Shown here one piece after another: positions 12,640 to 26,070 of a stretch of DNA of 64,000 nt. The position numbers and the translations under genes are program-made. A model generated the notes under the pieces. It was not told where the DNA came from. It worked only from the letters and a program-made list of their open reading frames with translations, and did not search any database. Every line of letters starts with the position of its first letter. Within the stretch, counting starts at the first letter, position 1. The stretch is from Opisthorchis felineus (taxonomy: Eukaryota > Platyhelminthes > Trematoda > Opisthorchiida > Opisthorchiidae), in the NCBI GenBank assembly GCA_004794785.1, contig SJOL01006408.1, forward strand, positions 489,000-552,999, written 5' to 3'.

Positions 12640-13085
12640 GCGAGTTGCACCATTTATAAAATAAATGCAATGCGAAAGGTGGAGCAAGTTAAAAGGAGAA
12701 CTTATCGGTTGTGAGAGTTCCTTGGTGAAAGTCCGGACGGGGGAACGTGTTCTCTTCGCAGTATAGCTGCTACATGTGTTCCGTAATTGTCCGTGAACTT
12801 GTGGAGCTTGGTTGACTTCCTGCCCATTGCGCGCGCACGAGTATGTGTGCGGTGACTGTGTTGTCTTCCTATATACAGGAGGGTTTGAGGTGTGTATAAT
12901 ACATAGAATCGTTCCGACGCGGGAACAAGGCGCGTACAAGGCGGGAACTGACTTGTCGGTCCAGGTTGTGAGCAGGACAGGGATTTGTCACGTGATTTGT
13001 GCGTTTGCGGAACAAAAGAGTCGCGTGATCTCGTGAGCATGGATGTACTAGTAAAATTAAGCGAAGTTGGTTGAAGGAACAAGGA
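12640..13085 (+). repeat. Relative of the 61185-61645 insert (LTR-like)
   Basis: It shares scattered blocks with the reverse complement of 61185-61645, including the AATTGTCCGTGAACTTG block, a GCGCGCGC-rich patch near 12830 and the terminal AAATTAAGCGAAGTTGGTTG. The long open frames on both strands here (126 codons on minus) have no recognisable motifs and follow the repeat, so I do not call a gene. Sequence just downstream (13111 on) begins a short acidic/Gln-rich frame that ends after 22 codons and could be a gag remnant, but that is a guess. Confidence 0.45.
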
Positions 13086-14889
13086 AGTGACCGCTACAGT
13101 AAATAATCAAATGAAAGAGCAAAATGATCAAGACCAAGGTGCCTACACCCCGGAGCAGCAACGGGCTAAACACAACTGAGTTCCGTGTTAGAATATGGCG
13201 CAATCAGTATGACTGACCTAGTTTCTTTGCAAACCTCATCCAACAAGAGCCCAGCAGACTAATTTTGGTTGAGCAGCCCAGCCAGGGAGTAAAAGCGTGC
13301 TCGCCAATTAGGCCGGTTACATACCACCTCCCGTGGAGTTTCCAGCTGCAAGTAATGAAGGTAACGAAGACCCACCCGCGGAAGGCGCAAAGATCCCATA
13401 ACACAGCTCGAAGATAGCCGTTTTCAATTAATAGAATGTCCACCACTAGTCTTTCTCTAGCAAGGGTTCAACCAAGAAACAGGGTTTTATTTGGCATCCA
13501 GTGGCTGGGCGTTTGCAGTGCACAGTTAGCACATTTTTAATAAACATTCGGTTATGTTTCTACAGTGGGTCAAAAGAAGCGGGATTCAGTGATTTCAAGA
13601 GAGCTCTCATCAGTGGAATTCCGTACACTGCTATTCTACACCAAAGTAGGTTCCAGTACACCTCTTCTACGAACAACTCTTTTCTCCCGATCTGTCGGGC
13701 CTGCTGCGGTCGGAATCTACTGTACTTTGATTACCTCTTCGGTTGGTTGGTCCGTACGTTTCCAACCATGTCTGACTGACTACCTACACAGCTAACCCCT
13801 TGTTCAACCACGGCAGAAAATTACGCAGTCTTTGGAGCACCAAATATTCGCTTTGCCTAGTTCTGAATGCAATCGCGTTTTGCCGGACCCATCATTCTGG
13901 TGCGTAAATTCCTCTTCAGCGTTTAGCCTGATCCGCGGTGATACTGTAGATAACATACTTTGTTGAATCAGCCACTATTCGAATAGCTAACTAACCGCAG
14001 AATATTATAAGCCACTCGAAAATCAGTTAGTTTTTGGGATCACGTAGTTGTATTCAGTTTATAGTGAAATGATAGCCAAGCAGCCTGCCGCGCACCATTT
14101 TTAACAATGAAATGTCGAGAAGCATTACAAACTATAGTGAAGCATACCACAGAAAATTATTCCTTGGGCTGAAATCTGGTTCCTTTTGCTTCTGTCAGGT
14201 CGCAGGTGGCATAAGACCTGACGGAACATTCATCTTATTCTGACGAGAAGGTCAATTTAGCAGGAGCGTTCCAGCTGGTTTCGTCCAGTTTTATAGGTCG
14301 AGGACCTTTAAATTCAAGAAGGTAACGTCAGTCATCTCCAGAGTTTGTAGGTCTACGGCGCTGGGAGGATTGGTTGCCTACCTGACGATCAGTGATAACA
14401 TTTGTGAACGCGCCTGTGTTTCAAGGTAAACTGTGTGAGCGATGCAGCCTGATGTTGGAAGAAATCAGTTGAGTCGTTCAACCAACGTAGGATACATCAT
14501 TTACGTGCCCAAATACGGTTTATTCCGCAACATTTGTTCTAATACTTGTCCCGCAAAATTAGGATTTGTTAAGGTTGCGATTCCAGCTTGACCTCTTTGT
14601 TGGATTGCGTTGTCCTTTAACCAGCATTCGCTGAAAGCAAGTTTGGCTCGAACAGTTATGAACGATGTTTAGCGCACATTTGCGTGAACTGGTTGACGTA
14701 TGACGGCTCAGCTTAAGTGCACGCATTAAAACAAACGTACTCGATAGTGGATAGAAATCATGTGATGCGTTAGGGAATATTTATGTGGATGGTCAGAGCG
14801 TACCGGTAAGTTTTAGCTCGTAGGCAATATTGCGCTACATAGGTTGTCAGAAGGCAACACAGAGAGACATTTGTACACAGTGGATTATG
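13086..14889. other. No gene recognised
   Basis: At 13565-13795 two overlapping plus frames are open, with a Ser/Thr-rich product (LLRTTLFSRSVGPAAVG). I suspect repeat-derived sequence but cannot name it. The rest is featureless. Confidence 0.5.
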
Positions 14890-14962
14890 ATATATAGTCC
14901 ACGCGGATCTGTGGTTCAGCGTTGGAATGCTTGCTTGCCACGCGGGCTTCCTGAGTGATGCA
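14890..14962 (+). pseudogene. Decayed tRNA-Gly-like copy
   Basis: GTGGTTCAGCGTTGGAATGC and TTGCTTGCCACGCGGGC preserve the D-arm and anticodon regions. The T arm is lost (CTTCCTGAGTGATGC). Confidence 0.5.
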
Positions 14963-17309
14963 TAAGAAGGCATGGTTTAGTTTAAATAGGAATTTAAATG
15001 CGCCTACTGTTAGTGTTTGTCCAGAAAACATGATTTTTAGATAGATGCATTCTACTGCGTTCAGCTGTCCACTCCTCAAGCTGACAGTATGGTCTCACCG
15101 TCGTTAAATTGCAACTGTCTGATTATGGTATGTAGTCGTGAACAAAGCCCATTTATTAGAAAGTGAGCTGATGTGGGGTAATATAAATTAGCTTCCATTT
15201 TGATAAGTATTCCTATATCTAAACTACATCGGGTTGTCGAGTGTGGCTGACAGCTGCGCCATGCAGCCAATGGCGGTCTTGCATCAAAGCTGTCATCATC
15301 ACTGCATAGCTCTCACCTCCTACCATATTGGACGGGCAGAAGTATTTGACGTAAATGGACCGTTGCTTCCAACGCGTGGCTCTCAGTTCCTTAGTCTCCC
15401 TATCCTCAGTGAATGAGGTTGTGGCAGCTGGAACCACTGCACCTCGATGCACAGTTTATGAGCTGGAAAACTGAACTAAACTGAACTGAGAGAGTGCATC
15501 TGCATGGCGTTCTATCGTTAGTCCTGATTCGACGTGATTCCGTTCACACAATAATGGTCATTGGAAGTCATCTATAGCATCATCGCTTAGTACACCCAAC
15601 TGCTCAGTGCGTCAAGGAAGGTCTAAGCAACCAGCTTTAAACAGTGTGTACACTGGCCACCAAACACCACTTATCTCTATAGAATTGGGCTCTTAAAATC
15701 CAACTCTTCGCACCTGCACTGCAGTATTTCAATAACATCACTACTTACCGAAAGAATTCTAGGTAGAAAAACCAGGACACTTTGAAAGAACGGCTGCTAA
15801 ACCGGAATCAGTTGGGCCAGCGCTGTCAGCTCTGGTTCGGACTGCCTGAGTGTAGTCATTCCAGGTGTCTGAAGAGGAGAAATACTGGGTCCAGTCACTT
15901 TCCATCTTCTTCTTCACTTCTAAACAAATTAATACGACTTTACGATAGTGTTCTCACACTGGTGTTGCTTTCAATGGTGATGGTGACTATGGCTAACCAA
16001 AACCTAGGAAATCCGGGCGTGGCCAGTTTGGTCGGAAAGTTCAACAGCACCCAAAATTGTGTCCCACGTGAAAGCCCATCGTATAGTAAACATGTGGCAT
16101 GTCTGATGCATTGTGGAATTCGGTATACTTGATCCACATGGCTTATTGTGTCCGGTTCGCGCGCATCGGCGGTTCAGTGGCAGAATGCTCGCCTGCCACG
16201 CGGACGGCCCGTGCTGGATTCCCGGCCGGTGCAAGACCTTACTTTACCGCTGGATTTGTTTCAGCATCTCAGAACCGGCATAACTATATACGGCAAACTG
16301 ATGGTGGCGGTTTGTTATCATCCTGTTTGCCGGTATTTCAGTCATTCTCATGAGCTTTTGAGCAGTGTGCAGCAAGGAATCGATGTATGATGAATTTATT
16401 ACTGCGAGCGAAGTCATTACGATGATTCGCGTAATAAACGATGTTGCTTTTGAAGCACCTGGCCAGAAGACATTGTTCCGGACTATAAGCAGCGATGGTA
16501 GATGTGCTTTTGATTCAGAATTTGCCAGTCGCCACGGTGCTTCACAAGAAGCTTCCGTATTGTGCCTCGCATCGCTTTCCCAGAGATTTTCATGTTGTTT
16601 TCACTAAACTTCCAGAACACAAGTTCCTCTTTGTTTGTGGAAGCTCCTGCTTTCGAGGATAATCTAGGGTAGAAGAGCGAACAGACGTGAAGAACTTCTG
16701 ATTGAGAAGTAGCGCCTGATGTGGCATTCTACCATCTTTGAGTCGCCTTTAAACAAAAGTGGAGGAAACTGGTACGTAATCACAATTCTGAAGATAGCAT
16801 TTAAGTTGCTCCAGTTTTACCCTACTCTTCAGTCTACTCAACAGAAATTGGCCGCACGCATTCATGAGTACGCCATGAAACTTGTTCCCCGAACAAAAGT
16901 TGTCGAAAATTCGGGCCGTGTTTATTACTGAATGAAACATGGATAAAACGTTAAACGATAAGATGGACGTATTTCGGTTTTTAGTAATCAAAGGTTAGCT
17001 CCACGCCAAATTCTCTCATTTGGTGTCATTCACCCGTGCGACAGTGATTTCCCTAAAACCATCCACATAATAGCAGAGAATTCGTTGTTCCCCTCCTCGG
17101 ATATTCGGGCTCCAATTTGCCCTACGTCTAGTTGAAGACAATCAAGTCGAACACAACTATTAACATATACAGAATCACTGCGGATAGGTTTATGTTACGG
17201 AATGCGCGAGCTGTTGTTAAGATCTATAAAGTTTACTCTCTTTGACACCATCGACATCGTGATCAAAAACAGGCTTTAAGAATGTTAGCATTTGTTTGTT
17301 GATAAAATG
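14963..17309. other. No gene recognised beyond the tRNA-like copy at 16163
   Basis: Overlapping open frames on both strands at 15219-15452 and 15782-16132 lack motifs. Confidence 0.5.
16163..16233 (+). pseudogene. tRNA-Gly(GCC)-like pseudogene
   Basis: The acceptor (GCATCGG/CCGGTGC), D arm (GTTCAGTGGCAGAAT) and anticodon loop CTGCCAC are kept. The T arm reads CCGTGCTGGATTCCCGG, which breaks both the stem and the B box. Confidence 0.65.
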
Positions 17310-17400
17310 ATATTTGATTTGTTCGCCGAGTCTGCAAACGTTTCGTCACCATCCGGGGAATCATCTTCGGTGCAAGGCTTGGTGAGTGACTCTTCCGATT
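17310..17400 (+). repeat. Repeat related to the R2 fold-back insert (second relative)
   Basis: TTGTTCGCCGAGTCTGCAAA, CGTTTCGTCACCATCCGGGG and AATCATCTTCGGTGCAAG match the pattern at 36665-36755 and share TTGTTCGCCGAG with the insert's complement. Confidence 0.45.
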
Positions 17401-17973
17401 TTACTTGTGTTTACGTAGTTTCTAAAGGGTAATCGGCATCTGCAACTGCTTCAGGGCTACCTGGCACTAAATTTTATTGGTCACTTCGTGATCTGCGTTA
17501 CGTTGTGGCCTGATTATCATGCACTTGATCGCTTCATTGAGTAGCTTTAGTAAATTAGTTCCGTTCCTCCGTTTCGATTGGTCCATTCTGCTTTCCTTGT
17601 GCGTTTCATTCCATCCAGTCTTTAGGACATTTGATTAATTGTTTGGGCACCCTCTACTTTGGTAGTCCTTCTTCTTCAGCTTGATTGACCCCTTTCCATT
17701 TTCTGTTTCATTGTGACCCCTGACCTGTTCATAGGGTATCTTTTTTGTTTGGCGCAAATGGAACTACCAATATTTAGACACTACCGATGTTAACATTTGT
17801 AAATGACGACTGCATTTGACTCCCGTTTCGCGAAATACTTGTCTCACTGCTTTGATTGCCTTGATTACCTTGATAACCCTGACCACTTTCTGTTTCCTTC
17901 AGGGCTCTGACGGTGACCCACCGGTTGGCGGTGAATGGTCCTACGGCTCAGCTTCTGTCTTCCACTCGCTCAG

Positions 17974-18067
17974 GGTGTCTATCAGAACTCCGATGCCGAC
18001 AAGCGGAAAGCTGCGGTTCAGCGGAGTGCACGGTGTGACGTCGTCAGTATCAACAACGACAACACAG
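17974..18067 (+). CDS. Candidate orphan exon, unknown product
   Basis: The acceptor is strong (cttctgtcttccactcgctcag, ending 17973), with a possible donor at ACAG|gtggcc. The frame reads GVYQNSDADKRKAAVQRSAR then CDVVSINNDNT, polar and GC-richer than its surroundings. A second equally good acceptor ends at 17901 (ctttctgtttccttcag), and from there another frame is open to 18090 (GSDGDPPVGGEWSYGSASVF). Both cannot be right. The phase (0 in, 1 out) does not match the first ABCA exon, so it would belong to another gene, or be a chance or repeat-derived open stretch. Confidence 0.25.
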
Positions 18068-18379
18068 GTGGCCAAACAGAAGTACCCATAAGATCAGTTG
18101 GCAATTTGATCATTTCTTTCAAACAAATAAATGAGGATGCAATTTTCGTCAAACGTTATGTAGTATGGCGGACGTATAGATTTTACTTCATATTGTATCT
18201 GTAATCACTAGAGCTCGGCGAAAAGCACATACCGACTATTCCTACTTAGTTACCTTGGCCAGATTGGGCTTATCTCCTGAACGCAGCATGACATTCAAAC
18301 GGGTTAAATTGATTCCGATTCCAGAGGAATGTGTGAATGTTCCTGTTGAATTCCTCAAGCTATCGAACACAAGGCGGGC

Positions 18380-18670
18380 TCGAACTCCGCCACCTGAGCA
18401 TAAAATGAGGTTTTATCTAAGTGACACACTGCTCATACCAATCTGGTATTCCTAAGAGACCCAAATGAACCCCTCGTTTATGATGTTGTTTATGATGTCG
18501 TGGGCTGCCAAAGAGTTTTCAGCAACCTTATGAGTAGTGTGTTACGTCTATACGCCGTATTGCGATAATGGCGTATCGTGCCAACTGAAACACGAGGCGG
18601 CTTTGTGCAGCACATTCAGTTAAAGAACATCATAAAAGAGAGATTCAGTTGCAGATTCAGAGGCATGACA
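18380..18670. repeat. Inverted-repeat family, copy with both arms
   Basis: Left arm (CTCGTTTATGATGTTGTTTA), core (GGGCTGCCAAAGAGTTTTCA, then CGTGCCAACTGAAACACGAG) and right arm (ACATCATAAAAGAGAGATTC). The two arms are inverted copies. This is the clearest complete unit. Confidence 0.68.
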
Positions 18671-19727
18671 TCTCACAATAGGTAGTGTGCACGTGCAGGT
18701 TTTTTCAGATCAAACGCGCTAGTCCGCACAAGTCCACTATCAATGTCACCACACTGGCCAAGCTGGCAGGCAAGCAACCGTATCGACCGTACCGATCGAT
18801 CAGTTCGCTTGCCTCTACAAGACGAAACTGAGAAGGGATTGGTTATGCAGTGGCCGGACAGTGGTGGGTAGATTGTGTTTAGGCCTCGACAAATAGACCA
18901 ATCGTCCTTTGCCTGGTTTGGTGACTTTCATGTCCTGTCTCCTTGGGGTTGGTTACGAACTGTATGGTTTAGCGATAGAGCTGCTTCACTTAAAACACAA
19001 CAGGCCAAACGATTAAGATGAAAGTTGAACTGAACGTGTGAAACTAACTAAGCCATGAAAATACAAGTAGTGAAATTCAGGCAGAAAAAGGTTCCAAAAA
19101 TTTAACCGAAGCTCCCAAACCTGCCGGTCAGTTCCACAGCATCTAAGCTACGCCCTAGGTAACATCTCCTCTGAGACAATGGGCTTGTGTCTACTCAGAG
19201 GGTTTACGTTTAAGCTGATTTCATCGCTTAACAGTTGCGCACATGTTGCATTATCAACATGCCTATAATGACGGAGATTTAGTGAGATCAAAACTGAAAA
19301 GCTCCCACTTATGAACTGTGTTAACAAATTCAAGATGGTGGATGATGAATCCATGTCAGCAACTTTGCGATCTATTCCATTCGGGCCTCGTTAAATCCTA
19401 TACTGGATACTGCCTTCGGTCGGAATATGGGGCTGGGCAGTTGGATAAGTAGGGTTGCAGTTTGGGATGGGGACTGACTTCCTGTCCAATCGCCAGCAAT
19501 AGGATATGTAATTAGAGTCATGAAAACATCTGGTCTCGGAGGGACTGTAGTTCTACTTATGCCATACGACAGGTAATCTTATACAGGGCTATGTGAATGG
19601 CTTAGATGCCGTACGTGATTTTCGCCAGCGATACCCTTACCTCCTTCCGACGGCCATCTTCCTAATACCGACAAATACAGTTGCTTTTTCTTCAGTCGAG
19701 ATTTCATCCTGTAAAAAACTGGTCCAT

Positions 19728-19904
19728 CTGTAACACCGTTTCGGCGCCTAGATCCCATGCCACCCGAAGGAAACACGAGGGCCGAGATATTGCCAGGTTG
19801 CCCAAGCCTAAACAGGAGCAGTCGAGATTCAGAGGTTGTGTTCCAACCACGGACCTTCCGGTTAAGTAAATTAGCTCTCTAATCACTGAGCCATCTCGGG
19901 CTCA
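19728..19904 (-). mobile_element. tRNA-derived SINE, family 1 (copy 3)
   Basis: The minus strand reads GAGCCCGAGATGGCTCAGTG, a near-perfect A box, then the ACCGGAAGGTCCGTGGTTGG segment and the shared body through GCCGAAACGGTGTTACAG. Together with copy 2 it defines the family ends. Confidence 0.8.
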
Positions 19905-22900
19905 ATCAACCTGTCAAAAGGAAAATGTCAGCGAAACAATACGCAGAAAAGATGGAACTGTAATGCACTCACAAAACTGTGATCTTGAGTGACAGACATA
20001 AAAAAATAGGATCAAACATTTTGGTGTCCGTGGTATACGAGCACGGTTCAACCGGCAATGGCACTGCGCAATGAGTATCATTCCAATTGGGTCATCCTCG
20101 CCTCAGTATACTTACTCTGTGTGTGGCCGGTTGTAAAGGTCAGGTGTATTGAAGTCATGCATGCCGGCCTTTCGTTGGCAGAGCGCTTATCTCTCAGAGG
20201 GACTTCCTGTCTTTGATTCCTGGTCTTCTTATTGTTCTTAGCAGTCTCACTTGTAGTCCTGCGTCTCACATCCTTTACTTCCGTCATCGAACAAAATAAT
20301 TTGCAAGTGTATGACACAGTTGTGATCTTTGATTAAAAGCTTATACGTATACGTTTGCAAATGCAGAAGCTTTTCAACAATAATCAGACTGGGTGAAAAA
20401 TACATGGAAAGTGCCAGCACCTAGAAAACGTCACTATAAGTAGGAGGCTGCCAGACTAACATCGATGTAGTATGAAATTTACTCTTAGGATCGATTTGGG
20501 TTTTATGCTGTGTACTACAAAGCCGGACTCGCACCGGAAGTGTTAACCATCATTTAGAAGCATCACCTAATTGTGGGACCAAAAGTGCTGACTGGCACCA
20601 TGCAGCTTTAAGCAGAGGTCGGAGCTGTCCGTTTGAGACCCATCCCCCATTCGCTTCTGTCTGCTGTACATTTGCTTTGTTTGTTCATACGAATTCTTAG
20701 AAAGAGACTGGCTTCAAGTTTTTGCGTTCTGTTAATCGGTATCGATTTCAGTGGACTAACAACACCCTGACAACATCATATTCGCATAATTTCCAAGGTC
20801 GGGCATGTTAAAGTAACAGCAGTTTCACAGACAACCACCCTTTAGTTTGGCCATATATGAACAACTGCGACGGGTTGTGGTTCACCAGGAGGTTTGTTTT
20901 GGTCAGAACGATTATCCGTACATGAACCGTCAAGTTAGATTGAAAACACCGAACGTCATCATTGACTGTCCATGGCCACAGTCCTGGGTATTGGAATAAA
21001 CTTCGTACAGTGAAGATCGTTTAATGAAGACAGCATCAGGGCCTCATCACGTTGAACCAAGGTTGCAGTCAAACTAAGCTGTCCAGTCGACAGCACCCTT
21101 AGCTCAGTCTGTCAGTGCTTGCTAAGGGAAGCAGGTTGGGATTTGTTTGGGTGCCGCGGTAAACAAATGTGAACCCGGGGTGATTTACACTGACCTCAGA
21201 GGTAACAAACTGTAGTTTTGCTGTGCCTGTTAACAGTTCCCATCGGCGCAGTTTTAGAGCTCTGCATTGGAGTGAAATAGTCCAAGTGAGTATACTCTGT
21301 TTCACCAGATTCCACTTCGAATTCCCGGTGTGCTGTACAGAAAAGTAAGAATGAGATAAAAGGTAAACCTTGCAAGAATTGAGGGCATTTCCACAGGTGG
21401 AAGGGTTCGAGGTGTACTGTACCGTAGGATTATAGGGTACTATCAGGCAAAAGTAGGAAAAGAGACTCGATTGTCGTCACAACATTCCAAAGTTCACCTG
21501 TTCCGTTCACTGACTCCAGACTATCCCACTCAGATCCAACAGATCACGTTAAAAGTCCAGGCTATCCGATTAGAGATAATAACGTTTGATAATGGGCGAA
21601 ATGTAGAGCTCGTAACTCTGGATTTAGTTGTGACATAGTGATCTGTAGTAAGAGCTTTTCAGAAATATTCATCCCGAAGCAGTTCGAATAACTGAATTTA
21701 AGTACAGCGCCATAGAATGGCTTAATCTGGTCGCGTGGACAGTTTATCTGAAAAGGAATTGGTGCGCTTTAGCAGTGAATGTGCACGAGGACAGGACAAT
21801 TTTTTGAAACACAGTAAGAAACCCTTTATCTATTAACCACCTGTACGAATGGTCTCTGACACGACCGTATATCTACGCCCTTTACTACAAGGTATATATG
21901 TTGCTATTTCCTTCGAAATGTGGGGATCAGCCTAGAACGATTCGATACGCTTAGTTCAGCGTTCGTATCGATTTGTGTCAACTTCTAAGCGATTTTAGTT
22001 CGATCGATATACGGCGGCGCGTACAACTTGTTTCTCACAAACTTTTCGTGCAAGATAATCTAGAAGACAAAAAATGCTACACAAAAAACACCCAATAAAA
22101 CTCCCAAAGGTCGACATGCAACATGAAAGAGCGGGAAGTGTAATTTTAGCGTAGAAGACATATGTAAGTGGGTCCTAAAACTAGAGTTCGTAGAGACATC
22201 GAAGGATACGAGACTAAGCCGTTGACGCAGCCTAAACTAGAATGCGACGTGACTCGTCAATAACAAACAAACCACCGGATCGATGGGGGAAAAATTTGAG
22301 ACGCTTTGATAGGAGAGGACGATATCTTGTCTTGTCAAAACTTTAAATCACCAACATCAAGCATCATCAGAAGGGACGGGGTCTCACTGTCAAATACTAC
22401 TGGTATGATTTTGAGCCTCGCTGAATGAATCAACACACTAGACCCCCGCGATAATGACACTAATTCGAATGTCAACCGCTGTATGTACGACCAAATTTGT
22501 CTAGTTTTCTCAGTGGTGAACTGCCTATTATGATTTTTTGAATAATAAAGGTGCTAATACGGAACTGCATCTCAGACGGAGGCACGACCTCCGTCATTTT
22601 TTAAAATCTTGCTTCCAGGGGCCTGAAAAGACCGCTTGCCGAACGGTAAGGCCGCTTTGTAGAACAAGGATAAGTTGTACTCTGATAAGTGGCTTTGTGT
22701 TTCATGAACTTCCAAGACGTTTTTCCACATCAAAATATCACGGCACCACTGAACCCTGAGAGACTTTGGATGGAAAACATGCATGGAACTTCTAGGATTG
22801 GTTTACTCCTTCCAGTCATGGTTGACATGACAACTGTCTGTTAGCTCATTCACCCACTCCTCTCTTGATTGCAAAAGAAATGTCGGAAAATACTTTGCAT

Positions 22901-23749
22901 GGAACAGCTGGAGCCCGCTTGAGTTAGTTGAAATCAAGCCCGTTCACTTCATTTTGATCCCTTGTTTCCAGGGCTGTAGAAAACGTATGTGAAGCGATAA
23001 AGCAACGAAGTGACTGTCGTCAACGAATATAAAAAACCTTGAGCTACTGTGGGTCAGACTGCGCCAGGTATCAATTTTTACACAAAGCGGTGACACAAGG
23101 TAAACGTGAATGTGGTGTCCATTGTGTTTAGCTTTCAGTCATTGCATTCATTCATGGCCTTTGAACACGGCACTACTTGTGAATGATAGCCAATAATTCA
23201 AAACAGTCACGTGCTCCCCATTGAGCGGAAAAATCAATCACCCTAATCAGCCTGTCTTGTGGTAAGAAGGACTTCTTGGAATTATATTGACAGTGAACAG
23301 TGCAATGTCCGTGGACATAGATTCAGCCGAAACGTTACGACGTCGCAAGACACAAAAGGCGAATGATGTACGCATGCACACTATGGCTTCGCAGTATGGA
23401 GATCAAGGTATGTATAACATACCCGTTTTAAATTCTCGTGTATATCACAGTACGCACGGGGATGGCGTTATGTTGTGGTCAAACCACCGAACTCATGAGA
23501 CGACTGGTGCTTGTACACTTCGTACGTGGTCCTACTGGCATAGCTGTAAGTTCCCCGTTTTATCTGAGTGAGGCCGTATTAAGCTACGCTAGAAAAATCT
23601 CCGCATTTAGCAAGCGTTTCCATGCTGGAAGAGGCCGTACGGTTCTTCGTGCAGAGAACTAAGAAACTTGTGTTGTTGATGGAACATACTACTCACAAGG
23701 CCGTCGCAAACCCTTTGACAGCCCACGAGCGGTTTAGTCCTTCTTATGG

Positions 23750-23935
23750 TTCATCAAGAAGGGTGAACCCGGTAACGGACTGTCGAAAAGTATTGGGTAA
23801 TCACCTGGGTAACGTGTTTAATCAAGTACGTATATTGCAATATATCGGATATCGTACCAACTGAAACATGATGCAGCACACCAATTCAAGAATGTCATAG
23901 ACGAGGGATTTAGCTGGGATTCAGGCCGCCAACAC
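23750..23935 (+). repeat. Inverted-repeat family, fragment
   Basis: GGTGAACCCGGTAACGGACT, GTCGAAAAGTATTGGGTAAT, CGTACCAACTGAAACATGAT and GACGAGGGATTTAGCTGGGA follow family order. Confidence 0.65.
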
Positions 23936-24714
23936 TAACATTTTTCGCCATGAGAAGATCTAGCTAATTAGTCGGTGTCCTGATAAATTGACCCCTTTAA
24001 ATCAAGCAGTACGACAGCCGACGTGGAAGCCATCAACATTGGAATCAAAAGAGTTCACGAAACACTTTAAAATTCAGCATAAGATTACAGCTTTCTTGTC
24101 AAAAAGAAAGTACTTCGGGATAACAGACTTATTGGCCTCTCTTTGGGGTGAGCCATTTCTGAAGTGACTTCACGCTAAAACCTTCCTGGTGTGTATGATT
24201 TTCGTGGACTCGCCAGGCCGATTGCTTCTGTTCTGAGGAACACCTTCCTAGTCGGTATTCTTCAGAGGACATCAAAGATCTGCCACGAACACTTACATCA
24301 GACGACATCTTGGATTTATGTTCTAGAGAAAAGGGGTCCATACGAGCTAACTGGTTTACGGATTTGTTGTTGAAAGGAGTTAACGAACAGCACCAGCCGG
24401 ATTAGTGAATATAACGAAATTTGCAACGGCGACTTTGGCAAGCTTGGTTTTTCATGATTATTCTTCGAACAAACTTACCCAACGCACAGAAACCGTCACT
24501 CAACAAAGACCTTTCTTATGCAGTACAATGACTCATCCGGATGACTGAAATATTCCCAATTGCAGTATATCTTTTGTCCGAGGGGTCTCACAGATATATG
24601 TCCAAATACTAAGCAGTAACCAGCGTAGTTATTCCAAGTTTACTTGACTTAGCAAAGTACAACCAAATAAGAAAATGGTTTACTGACTCTTAAGCACTTG
24701 TTCGTTCGACCGTT

Positions 24715-24893
24715 CAACTGTGACACCTTTTCGGTATCAATCTGCCATGCTGTCAGAAGGAAGCACGACGGTAAGAATACTGTCAGGTTGCCCAAACCTA
24801 GAAAGAAGCATCCGAGATACGATGGTTGGATTCGAACAATGGACCTTCCGGTTAGTGATTTCGTGCTCTAATAAATGTGCTATTTGGACCTCA
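24715..24893 (-). mobile_element. tRNA-derived SINE, family 1 (copy 4)
   Basis: Diverged copy. The plus strand carries GGACCTTCCGGTTAGTG, ATTCGAACAATGGACCTTCC, GTTGCCCAAACCTAGAAAG and GACACCTTTTCGGTATC in family order. The A box is decayed (AATAAATGTGCTATTTGG). Confidence 0.72.
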
Positions 24894-25850
24894 AACGGTT
24901 GACTTGCAGATCACGTTATCTTTGCATAATATCCAGTGGTAACTCTGTCATATGATAGTCTATCTTCTTATCTCGATAGAATTCAAGAAGTGATCTTTTG
25001 AGAACTCGCCCATTCATGTCCTTCGAGGATTTCAATCAGTTTCATCCGTATTATACGCAAGAACAAGTAAAAGATCCAGCTAATTTATTACAGAGGTTTA
25101 TCGTGGTAACACGCTTTCTCGGTATATCCTTCATTCTCTTTACCGCCAGTTAATATTCGCTGTAAAGTCACTCCTCCGACTTCCACAAAAGTGGGCCGGA
25201 AGTGGCGCTTTAGTTTTGGTATGGGCACGGAGGAACGATTTGTAGGTCTCCGTAGTAAGATTCTGGTATTTACTGTCATGAATTGCAAACCCTATCGGGA
25301 TTCACCTTTCCCGAACTACGGAAGTTTATTCTCACTCGCTCACTTAGGGATCTGGAACCTGACAGGTTAGAAACTGTTTTGAAGAATTTTGTTTTGAGGG
25401 ACAACGAACTTTCATCTAAGTAGTCTGTCATGAGGGAATTGACGGCCTTCCTTCCAGGTGGCATTTTTCGCTATTCCTCATGTACCTGTTGTTTGGCCGA
25501 GCTGAAAATGATGATTCTCCCCAATAATGTGGCCATTCCCCTACCCCAAGGAACGCTTACACATTTTTAACTATAGCGTACGCACCCCCCAACATCAGAA
25601 AAATCAGGAGGACAGCCTGTATTTCTTTTCTCATGTAACAGCTAGGTGTGACTCTGCCCTTAACGGTCAAACTAAAGCCACAACCAGTCATCACATTTTC
25701 GTCCAGACGACCGGTCGCCAACAAGCCCGAAGTAATTGTCAAACAAATAGCTAACTAATGAGTCAGCTGGTGAACTCCTTCGGTGCACATTTGCCGTGCA
25801 ACCGAAGGAGGCACCACGAAGCCCGCCTGAAACAAAGCTGTTTACTTTAG
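24894..25850. other. Upstream flank of first ABCA exon
   Basis: No promoter element (TATA, Inr) stands out. Minus-strand frames at 25088-25464 show no domain. Confidence 0.4.
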
Positions 25851-26070
25851 AGTGGGAATCGTTCTCAAGCGACGACCGTCCTTCAACTTCTGTTCCCAAA
25901 ATCTCACACAAACATACCTCAGGAATTTCCTTAGAAGCAAAATGACTGCTTTCAGATTTTTATTGCAGGCTCTTAGTTTATCCGTGTTATTGATTATTGG
26001 ATCTGCTTTCTGGCCTACCGTCGGTCTGTTGGTTATCACCAGTCGAGAAGCCTCTTTGATTGGAGAGAAA
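25851..26070 (+). CDS. ABCA-type transporter, exon with TM1
   Basis: The exon ends at a canonical donor (AAA then gtaagt at 26071) in phase 0. An ATG at 25942 would give 43 residues with a hydrophobic helix at about residues 7-32 (LLQALSLSVLLIIGSAFWP core). The same frame is open back to a good acceptor (tttactttag, ending 25850). The extra 30 residues are basic and polar (KRRPS, then LTQTYLRNFLRSK), like the cytoplasmic lead-in to the first helix of an ABCA membrane domain. If the exon starts at 25851 it enters in phase 2 and an upstream exon is needed. If it starts at 25942 this is the true N-terminus. I cannot decide between the two. The frame stays open to 26415, but that read-through lies beyond the donor and is probably intronic. 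Confidence 0.6.

Larger units (their letters stand above)
18671..24714. other. Gene-poor stretch with two annotated repeats
   Basis: Only the SINE at 19728 and the inverted-repeat fragment at 23750 are recognised. Frames at 22538-22784 and 23287-23864 have no motif. Confidence 0.5.

Noticed and set aside
12702..13082. 126-codon minus-strand open frame
   Set aside because: It overlaps the repeat shared with 61185-61645; Arg/Ser/Thr-rich product with no motif and no splice signals.
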